Shown here one piece after another: positions 1 to 4,757 of a DNA stretch of 9,711 nt. The notes under the pieces are model-generated. The model saw only the letters and a program-made list of their open reading frames with translations, was not told the origin of the DNA and ran no database searches. Numbering within the stretch: position 1 is the stretch's first letter; each line of letters opens with the position of its first letter. Source of the stretch: Palsa-461 sp040414865. GTDB taxonomy: Bacteria; Actinomycetota; Acidimicrobiia; Acidimicrobiales; RAAP-2. The position numbers and the translations under genes are program-made. The stretch lies in assembly GCA_040414865.1 (NCBI GenBank), contig JBEDUR010000152.1, positions 1-9,711 on the forward strand. The letters run 5' to 3'.

Positions 1-1
1 G

Positions 2-511
2 TCGGTGTCGACCGGCCTGCCCTTCTTCGACCACATGCTCGAGCAGCTCGGGCGCCACGGCGGCTTGGACCTGGTGGTCCGGGCCGAGGGCGACCTCGAG
101 GTCGACGCCCACCACACCGTCGAGGATGTGGGAATTGTGCTCGGCAAGGCGCTGGCCGAGGCCGTCGGCGACAAGGCGGGGGTCCGGCGGTTCGCCGACG
201 CGCTGATTCCTCTCGATGAGGCGCTCGTCCAGGTGGCCCTGGACCTCTCGGGGCGCTCGTACCTCGCCTACGACGTCCCCTTCTCGCCCGACACCCCAGG
301 GCTCGGTTCCCCGCCCTTCGACCCCCAGCTCGCCGAGGAATTCTGGCGGGCGCTCGTCGGCGGGGCCGGCATCACGCTGCACGTCACTCTCCGGCAGGGA
401 CGGAACACCCACCACATCCTGGAGGCGTCGTTCAAGGCGGTGGCCCGGGCCCTGCGCGACGCCCTCCGGGTGGAGGGCGACGGGGTCCCTTCGACCAAGG
501 GCACCCTGTGA
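2..511 (+). CDS. hisB: Imidazoleglycerol-phosphate dehydratase, 5'-truncated by window edge
   Basis: Dehydrates imidazole glycerol phosphate to imidazole acetol phosphate, a cytosolic Mn-dependent step of histidine synthesis. The reading frame is open from base 2, so the true start lies upstream; the GTG at 5 is internal. Seen motifs: FFDHMLEQLGRHGG near the visible N-terminus, the metal-binding HHTVED box around bases 112-129, and NTHHILEASFKA near bases 406-441. These are the His/Glu-rich manganese ligands characteristic of the family. The C-terminus VPSTKGTL is the usual family ending. About 169 residues are visible against a usual length near 200, so roughly 30 residues are missing. It is the single-domain dehydratase type as far as can be seen; a fused phosphatase domain upstream cannot be excluded. 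Its TGA overlaps the hisH start in GTGA, implying translational coupling. Confidence 0.96.
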   Translation, partial: SVSTGLPFFDHMLEQLGRHGGLDLVVRAEGDLEVDAHHTVEDVGIVLGKALAEAVGDKAGVRRFADALIPLDEALVQVALDLSGRSYLAYDVPFSPDTPGLGSPPFDPQLAEEFWRALVGGAGITLHVTLRQGRNTHHILEASFKAVARALRDALRVEGDGVPSTKGTL

Positions 512-1146
512 GCGGCCGTGGCGGTGGCATCGCCGTGTTGGACTACGGCATCGGGAACCTCGCCTCGGCTCACCGCGCCTTCGTGCATCTGGGGGCCCGA
601 GCCCGGCTGGTCCACAACCCCGACGAGGCCGAGGACGCACAGGGCGTGGTGCTCCCGGGAGTGGGGGCGTTTGGTCGCTGCGCCGAGGCGCTTGAGACGA
701 GCGGACTCGGCCGGGTGGCCCGCCGGGCCATCGACGAGGGGGTGCCGTTCCTCGGCATCTGTGTCGGGCTGCAGCTCCTCTACGACGGCTCCGAGGAGGC
801 GCCGGGGGTGGCCGGCCTGGGCGTGCTGTCCGGGACGGTCGGGCGGCTGCCGGCCGGTATGAAGTGCCCACAGATCCAGTGGAACCGGCTCGAGTGGCGC
901 GGAGAGGGGACGAGTGCGATCCTCGCCGGCTTGCCCGCCGACCCCTGGATGTACTTTGTCCACTCCTATTCCCCCCCGGTTGGGGCCGAGACCGTCGCCA
1001 CCTGTGACTACGGCGGACCGGTCTGCGCCGCGATCGAGCGCGGGCCGCTCTTCGGCACCCAGTTCCACCCCGAGAAGTCGGGGACCCTAGGCCTGGCCGT
1101 CCTGGCCAACTTCGTGCGGCGCAGCGGGGGCGGCGTAGCGGACTGA
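508..1146 (+). CDS. hisH: Imidazole glycerol phosphate synthase glutaminase subunit HisH
   Basis: Class I glutamine amidotransferase subunit that hydrolyses glutamine and channels ammonia to HisF. The 212-residue protein has the normal length. Visible catalytic features are the PGVGAF oxyanion strand (residues 50-55), the nucleophile elbow GICVG with Cys85, and His187/Glu189 in TQFHPEKSG, forming the Cys-His-Glu triad. The N-terminal IAVLDYGIGNL is typical of the family. The chosen start is GTG at 508, which overlaps the hisB stop as GTGA and has AAGGG six bases upstream; a GTG at 535 is also possible but less well placed. The stop TGA shares one base with the hisA ATG (TGATG). Location immediately before hisA and hisF fits HisH rather than PabA/TrpG, PdxT or another amidotransferase. 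Confidence 0.97.
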   Translation: MSGRGGGIAVLDYGIGNLASAHRAFVHLGARARLVHNPDEAEDAQGVVLPGVGAFGRCAEALETSGLGRVARRAIDEGVPFLGICVGLQLLYDGSEEAPGVAGLGVLSGTVGRLPAGMKCPQIQWNRLEWRGEGTSAILAGLPADPWMYFVHSYSPPVGAETVATCDYGGPVCAAIERGPLFGTQFHPEKSGTLGLAVLANFVRRSGGGVAD

Positions 1147-1898
1147 TGCAGCTCTACTGCGCCATCGATCTGCGCCGAGGCCAGGCCGTGCGGCTGGTCC
1201 AGGGGGACTTCGCCCGCGAGCACCGCTACGGCGACCCGCTGTCGTTGGCCGAACGTTTCGAGGCCGATGGCGCCGAGCACCTGCACGTCGTCGACCTCGA
1301 CGCCGCCGCAACCGGGGTTCCCCACAACCGGGAGATGGTGGAGGCGATCGTCCGGCGGGCCGGGATCCCGGTCCAAGTCGGCGGGGGGATCCGGACCGAG
1401 GACGACGTGGCTGCGCTCGTCGATCTGGGGGTGGACTCGGTCGTGATGGGGACCGCGGCCCTGCGCCGTCCCGAGGTAGCTCACGCCGCCGCGGCGCGTT
1501 TCCCCAGGCGGGTATTCCTCGGCCTCGATCACCGGCGCCGGCCGGACGGCGCACTGGAGCCGGCGGTCTCGGGTTGGGTCGAGGGATCGGGCACGACGGT
1601 GGCCGGGCTGCTGGCGCAGTGGCGAGACGAGCCGCTGGCCGGCGTGGTGGCCACCTCGATCGAGCGCGACGGGACGGGCACGGGGCCCGACTTGGGTGCC
1701 TTGGGCGATGTGCTCGGAGCCTCCACCCTGCCCGTCGTGGCCTCCGGTGGCGTCGGCTCGCTGACCGACCTGGCCGCGCTGGCCTCCCTGCGCGCCGGCT
1801 CGGGCCGGCGGCTCGCGGGCGTCGTGGTCGGGACCGCGCTGGTCAAGGGGTCCTTCGGCGTACGAGAGGCGGTGACGGCGTGCGCTCGGTGCGGGTGA
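1146..1898 (+). CDS. hisA: ProFAR isomerase HisA (phosphoribosylformimino-AICAR-P isomerase)
   Basis: A 250-residue (beta/alpha)8-barrel enzyme that performs the Amadori rearrangement of ProFAR to PRFAR, the substrate of HisH/HisF. Asp8 in CAIDLRRG and Asp128 in LGLDHRR are the expected acid/base pair, with Thr170 in VVATSIERDGT. Phosphate-binding GGGIR lies at 79-83 and ASGGVGS follows strand 7. In Streptomyces and Mycobacterium the equivalent protein, PriA, also does the TrpF reaction and, as I recall, carries a GRGW-type loop whose Arg contacts phosphoribosylanthranilate. Here the loop reads AVSGWVEGSG around Trp144, closer to monofunctional HisA. A separate trpF lies in this window, which agrees. 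Dual function is not excluded by sequence alone. The ATG overlaps the hisH stop by one base; the 3' end overlaps hisF by 19 bases. Confidence 0.93.
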   Translation: MQLYCAIDLRRGQAVRLVQGDFAREHRYGDPLSLAERFEADGAEHLHVVDLDAAATGVPHNREMVEAIVRRAGIPVQVGGGIRTEDDVAALVDLGVDSVVMGTAALRRPEVAHAAAARFPRRVFLGLDHRRRPDGALEPAVSGWVEGSGTTVAGLLAQWRDEPLAGVVATSIERDGTGTGPDLGALGDVLGASTLPVVASGGVGSLTDLAALASLRAGSGRRLAGVVVGTALVKGSFGVREAVTACARCG

Positions 1899-2656
1899 TT
1901 CCCTGCCTGGACGTGACCGAGGGTCGAGTGGTGAAGGGAGTCCGCTTTCTCGACCTCGCTGATGCCGGCGACCCGGTGGAGTTGGCCGCCCGCTACGACC
2001 AGCAAGGGGCTGACGAGCTCACGTTCCTCGACATCACCGCCTCGCACGAGGGCCGGGACACGATGGTCGAGGTGGTGGCCCGCACCGCAGAACAGGTCTT
2101 CATCCCGCTCACCGTCGGTGGCGGGGTCCGCAGCGCCGAGGACGCACGCAGGCTGCTGCGAGCCGGAGCCGAGAAGGTGTCAGTGAACACCGCCGCCCTC
2201 GACGATCCCGAGTTGGTGGCCCGGCTGGCCGCCGAATTCGGCTCCCAGTGCGTGGTGGTGGCACTCGACGCCCGGCGCCGGCCTGAGGGCGTCGGCTGGG
2301 AGGTCTACACCCATGGCGGCCGCCGGCCGAGCGGCATCGACGCCCTTGCCTGGTCGGTGCAGGTGGCGGCGCTCGGGGCCGGTGAGCTCCTCCTCACCTC
2401 CATGGACCGGGACGGCACCCGAGACGGCTACGACGTCGAGCTCACGGCGGCGGTCGTGAGCGAGGTACCGATCCCGGTGGTTGCGTCGGGCGGAGTGGGC
2501 ACCCTCCAGCATCTCGTTGACGGGGCCCTGATCGGACGGGCCGACGCCCTGCTGGCGGCCTCCATCTTCCACTCTGGCCAGCACGACGTGACCGAGGCCA
2601 AGGCCTACCTGGACGCGGCTGGCGTGGTCGTCCGCCCTCCGCTCCAACCGAGCTGA
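1880..2656 (+). CDS. hisF: Imidazole glycerol phosphate synthase cyclase subunit HisF
   Basis: Barrel subunit that condenses PRFAR with HisH-derived ammonia to give imidazole glycerol phosphate and AICAR. The reading frame is open far upstream, but homology begins at RVIPCLDV, so the start is GTG at 1880, ten bases after GAGAGG (1864-1869). This gives 258 residues and puts the catalytic aspartates exactly at the canonical Asp11 (PCLDVTEG) and Asp130 (VALDARR). A GTG at 1889 is the alternative. GGGVRS (about 80-85), LLTSMDRDGT and VASGGVGT are the phosphate-binding and active-site loops. The start lies inside hisA (19-base overlap), so the two are probably co-translated. It is the last his gene here; hisI does not follow as it often does in actinobacteria. 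Confidence 0.97.
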   Translation: MRSVRVIPCLDVTEGRVVKGVRFLDLADAGDPVELAARYDQQGADELTFLDITASHEGRDTMVEVVARTAEQVFIPLTVGGGVRSAEDARRLLRAGAEKVSVNTAALDDPELVARLAAEFGSQCVVVALDARRRPEGVGWEVYTHGGRRPSGIDALAWSVQVAALGAGELLLTSMDRDGTRDGYDVELTAAVVSEVPIPVVASGGVGTLQHLVDGALIGRADALLAASIFHSGQHDVTEAKAYLDAAGVVVRPPLQPS

Positions 2657-2719
2657 TCGCGTCGTGACAAGCCGCAGTCAAGGCAGCGGTGGACTTCTTC
2701 TTCGACAGCAGGAGCGAGA

Positions 2720-2743
2720 GGCCATCAGTGGCCACGGCACCGT
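2720..2743 (+). terminator. Possible hairpin terminator after hisF
   Basis: Two adjacent short hairpins lie 64-87 bases after the hisF stop: GGCCA-TCAG-TGGCC (2720-2733) and ACGG-CA-CCGT (2734-2743). No T-run follows, which is common in high-GC actinobacteria but makes the call weak. The placement after the last his gene is the main argument. Confidence 0.2.
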
Positions 2744-2763
2744 AAGCGCCCGTCGCACCTCGA

Positions 2764-2795
2764 CACGCGCACCGACAAGCACGCGCACCCACAAG
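2764..2795. repeat. Tandem duplication, two 16-bp units
   Basis: CACGCGCACCGACAAG (2764-2779) is followed directly by CACGCGCACCCACAAG (2780-2795); 15 of 16 bases are identical. The unit length is not a multiple of three, so the duplication would shift any reading frame across it. This suggests that the stretch is not under coding constraint. It looks like a recent slippage event in the spacer; a binding-site pair is the alternative. Confidence 0.8.
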
Positions 2796-2838
2796 ACGGA
2801 ATGCCCGCACTCGGACAGAGCTCTGAGCCGTTCTCGTA

Positions 2839-2885
2839 CGCCGCGGTCTGCCTCCTCGTGGCTCTTGAAGTGCGTCACCGCGGCG
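2839..2885. repeat. 9-bp perfect inverted repeat with 29-base loop
   Basis: CGCCGCGGT (2839-2847) and ACCGCGGCG (2877-2885) are perfect reverse complements separated by 29 bases. It could form a GC-rich stem in RNA from either strand or be a binding site for a dimeric protein. No gene context decides between these, and chance is possible at this GC content. Confidence 0.4.
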
Positions 2886-3071
2886 GCGTTGCCTGAGACG
2901 ACGACGGCGACGATCAGCGCTCTGTGGATGACGTTGAACCCTGCATTTGTTTCGCACTTGCTGGCCCAGCGCTTTGCGAACCTGACCACGTGTGTTGCCC
3001 AGACTCACGTCGGTGCCAACCACCTGAACTGAAGCCCGCCAGCGCGCGCTCTACCGCTGGAAAACGAAACG

Positions 3072-3320
3072 TCAAGACACCCGCCACGACCTTGGTCGGA
3101 AGCACTCACCGGTCAAGTGCATGAAGAAGCCGCCGCCGCGCTCCACGCCGACCTCGGCCACGCCGTAACGCACCATGTCGGCCACCGGAGCTTCCAACTC
3201 GTCGCAGAGCGCGCTCAGCAGGTCGGCCATGGAGAAGCCGCTGTAACTGCCGCGCGCCGTTGCCACACCCATGGTTTCCACCAGGCGGTCCCAGCGTTCG
3301 TCAGGCGTCTCAATGCTCAT
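3072..3320 (-). CDS. Small protein of unknown function, 82 residues
   Basis: I do not recognise this protein. From the ATG at 3320 it reads MSIETPDERWDRLVETMG and continues through GSYSGFSMADLLSALCDELE, which looks like one or two amphipathic helices, to a glycine-rich turn (ERGGGFF) and a basic end. It is slightly acidic over most of its length, with no membrane segment or signal peptide. The frame stays open to an upstream ATG at 3473, but that extension is proline-rich and low in coding character, so the internal ATG is preferred. A GGGAG lies 11 bases before it, which is distant for a Shine-Dalgarno sequence. It sits on the same strand as the S51 peptidase, 241 bases downstream of its stop, in a spacer of lower GC. 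It could be a small regulatory or antitoxin-like protein, but nothing seen proves this. Confidence 0.5.
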   Translation of the reverse strand: MSIETPDERWDRLVETMGVATARGSYSGFSMADLLSALCDELEAPVADMVRYGVAEVGVERGGGFFMHLTGECFRPRSWRVS

Positions 3321-3322
3321 AG

Positions 3323-3332
3323 GCAGTACTGC
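3323..3332. promoter_or_regulatory. 10-bp palindrome just before the small ORF
   Basis: GCAGTACTGC is a perfect palindrome three bases upstream of the ATG at 3320, between it and the GGGAG ribosome-binding candidate. A palindrome here could be an operator or block the start region in RNA. The half-site is only five bases, so chance is a real alternative. Confidence 0.25.
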
Positions 3333-3561
3333 TCCCGGCCTCCAAGGACGAGGAACTATGGACGACTCGTTGTCCTGCGTCAAGGGGCCCCCGCGAACTT
3401 CAGGATTCGATGGATCAGCCGCAGCTGCCTCGTCGAGTTTCGGAGATGGCAGAATCCCGGCGGCGAAGGGCACCGGGTCCTTTTCGGTCCCGGCAGCGGA
3501 CCGTTCTTGCCGGCGGCTTGGCCGCTGGATTTGCCACTCGCCTCGACCCAGCCAGCCGAGC

Positions 3562-4293
3562 TCAGCCCTCCGGCAGCAGTCGGGGCTCGATCCGTTCTTC
3601 GGTCACGCGCCCTTCAGGAGACCGGGAGACGGCGTAGGCCGCCTTGCCCGGGATCTCGGTGACCGCCTCGACCAGCCGGTCGGCCCGGTAGAGGAGGCCC
3701 ACCCCGTTCTCGGTGGCGTAGCCGTCGGGGAGGGTCCCCCCGGCGATCAGGCGGTGCAGGGCCGGACGGCGTTGCGGCTCGGTGTCGTAGTGAACGCCGT
3801 TGGCGTACGGGATGAGCCCCAGCCCGTCGGTCACCGCCTGCAGCTCGGGTCCGAACGAGTCGGTCGTGCCGCCCACGTGCCAACAGATCGAGCCGGCGGA
3901 GACTCCCGACAACACCACCCCGGCCTCCCACGCCGCCCGCAACGCGTGGTCGTAGCGGTGAAGGCGCCACAGGGCGAGGAGGTTGGCCACGCTGCCACCA
4001 CCCACCCAGACGACGTCGTGCTCGAGCAGGAATGCGGCCGGGTCGGCCACATTCGGCATCGGGTAGACGTTGAGGAACCGGACGCCGACGCCGACCTCCT
4101 CGCCGGCCTCGGCCAAGAACGCCTGGGAGAAGCGCTGGTCACCGTCGGCGGTGCCGAGCGCGCAGAGCCGGGGCCGCGCCGCCCCCGACAGCTCGAGCGC
4201 GAAGCGCAACAGCGGGGCGAACTCGACCCGAGTACGGGTGCCGGGCCGCAGGCCGCCCGAGGTAGCAAGGATGGTGGGTTCGTCGGCCGGCGT
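3562..4293 (-). CDS. S51-family peptidase (dipeptidase E-like), non-standard start
   Basis: Cytosolic serine peptidase-fold protein of the class I amidotransferase-like superfamily; relatives cleave Asp-X dipeptides, but the substrate here is unknown. Seen: a WVGGGSVANLL strand-turn, the nucleophile elbow GVSAGSICW (Ser132 on this numbering), TDSFG with Asp144, and NGVHYDTE with His168. Their spacing is close to the Ser-Asp-His arrangement of PepE. The C-terminal GYATENGVGLLY also fits the family. The first conventional start, TTG at 4209, gives only 215 residues and removes the first strand. The same frame continues upstream through TILATSGG, the expected N-terminus of this group, to a stop at 4305-4303. 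No ATG, GTG or TTG occurs in that stretch. I place the start at ACG 4293 (PADEPTILATSGG), eight residues before the conserved strand; ATT at 4302 is the other option. It is divergent from the GroES-like gene. Confidence 0.8.
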   Translation of the reverse strand, partial: TPADEPTILATSGGLRPGTRTRVEFAPLLRFALELSGAARPRLCALGTADGDQRFSQAFLAEAGEEVGVGVRFLNVYPMPNVADPAAFLLEHDVVWVGGGSVANLLALWRLHRYDHALRAAWEAGVVLSGVSAGSICWHVGGTTDSFGPELQAVTDGLGLIPYANGVHYDTEPQRRPALHRLIAGGTLPDGYATENGVGLLYRADRLVEAVTEIPGKAAYAVSRSPEGRVTEERIEPRLLPEG

Positions 4294-4299
4294 GGCCCA

Positions 4300-4305
4300 A
4301 ATCTA
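4300..4305 (-). promoter_or_regulatory. Possible -10 element for the S51 peptidase gene
   Basis: On the minus strand TAGATT (4305 down to 4300) matches the TAnnnT form. It lies six bases before the proposed ACG start at 4293, the spacing expected if the mRNA began at that codon. No convincing -35 element is visible at 16-18 bases. The hexamer includes the in-frame TAG stop and the ATT. Confidence 0.3.
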
Positions 4306-4341
4306 GGTGGGTGTCACCGGGGGTGCCCCGGCCGGGTCCGA

Positions 4342-4369
4342 TTGGCGAGCCACGGTGATGCGGTACCGT
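4342..4369 (+). promoter_or_regulatory. Promoter of the GroES-like gene, likely leaderless
   Basis: TTGGCG (4342-4347) and TACCGT (4364-4369) match the actinobacterial housekeeping pattern TTGnCn/TAnnnT with a 16-base spacer. The GTG at 4376 starts six bases after the -10, where transcription should begin. This suggests a leaderless mRNA and argues for that start over the upstream ones. Confidence 0.5.
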
Positions 4370-4375
4370 GCCCCT

Positions 4376-4720
4376 GTGGAACGACCGGCGGTGCAGGGCC
4401 CTGGGTCCAAGAAGCAGCCCATCACCGTCCTGTTCGACCGGGTGCTCGTCCAGGTCGTCCAGGGCGAGGGGGAGCGCAAATCGCGCGCCGGCATCCTCAT
4501 CCCGGCGACCGCCCAGGTCTCTCGCCGGCTGGTGTGGGCCGAGGTGGTGGCGGTCGGTCCCCACGTGCGGGCCATCAGGGCCGGCGACAAGGTCCTGTTC
4601 AACCCGGAGGACCGTTTCGAGGTCGAGGTCCAGGGCGAGGAGTACGTGATCCTGCGCGAGCGTGACATCCACGCGGTGGCCTCCGAGCGCAACGACAGCG
4701 GGACCGGGCTCTACCTGTGA
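4376..4720 (+). CDS. GroES-like co-chaperonin family protein
   Basis: A 114-residue Cpn10-fold protein. From about residue 18 it reads ITVLFDRVLVQVV, then the mobile-loop region RAGILIPATAQ, then AEVVAVGPHVRAIRAGDKVLF and a closing YVILRERDIHAV, covering the whole GroES domain in order. It differs from ordinary GroES in its N-terminal extension (QGPGSKKQP), in a loop followed by VSRRLVW instead of the usual EKPQ-type residues, and in the tail ending TGLYL. I recall this as a conserved second GroES-like protein of actinobacteria with no paired groEL; whether it binds GroEL is unknown. In-frame starts also exist at GTG 4307 and ATG 4358; 4376 is chosen because a promoter -10 lies just before it. 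It is 37 bases ahead of trpE and could be co-transcribed with it. Confidence 0.85.
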   Translation: MERPAVQGPGSKKQPITVLFDRVLVQVVQGEGERKSRAGILIPATAQVSRRLVWAEVVAVGPHVRAIRAGDKVLFNPEDRFEVEVQGEEYVILRERDIHAVASERNDSGTGLYL

Positions 4721-4757
4721 CACCGGTTCGTCCCGTCTCGGGCCGATCGGAGCCCCC

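Larger units (their letters stand above)
2657..3071. other. 415-bp spacer without a recognisable gene
   Basis: No reading frame here resembles a protein I know. Counted 60-base lines give about 65% GC (2821-2880) and 58% (2941-3000), against about 75% in trpE. It contains a 16-bp tandem duplication, two small adjacent hairpins after hisF, a 9-bp inverted repeat and a 10-bp palindrome CAGAGCTCTG at 2816-2825. The best open frame is minus strand from a GTG at 2989 to 2678. Its first part has mostly G/C third positions and one short hydrophobic run (RALIVAVVVSGNAAAV), but it has no Shine-Dalgarno sequence and ends in an arginine- and cysteine-rich tail, so I do not call it. It may be a decayed gene. 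Confidence 0.5.

Noticed and set aside
268..1068. Long minus-strand ORF opposite hisB/hisH
   Set aside because: Arginine/proline-rich antisense frame of two clear genes; a high-GC shadow.
2678..2989. Minus-strand 103-residue ORF with a short hydrophobic segment
   Set aside because: Starts with GTG without a Shine-Dalgarno sequence, ends in an Arg/Cys-rich tail, crosses the 16-bp tandem duplication, and resembles no family I know. It may be a gene remnant, so it is mentioned only in the spacer entry.
2924..3124. Plus-strand 66-residue ORF with six cysteines in about 25 residues, like a small Cys-rich peptide
   Set aside because: No ribosome-binding site, no signal peptide, and it overlaps the 3' end of the small minus-strand ORF; the cysteines probably arise by chance.
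3505..3530. GCGGC-TTG-GCCGC hairpin as terminator of the S51 gene
   Set aside because: Only a five-base stem, no T-run on the minus strand, and such hairpins are common at this GC content.
3410..3637. Plus-strand ORF with an Arg-rich stretch then LAGGLAAGFA, resembling a twin-arginine signal
   Set aside because: No mature domain follows, it overlaps the S51 gene's 3' end in antisense, and the twin-arginine consensus is not met.
3271..4665. 464-residue plus-strand ORF across the S51 gene and into the GroES-like gene
   Set aside because: Antisense to the S51 peptidase, which has catalytic motifs; its own sequence turns into Gly/Arg/Pro-rich low-complexity with no known domain.
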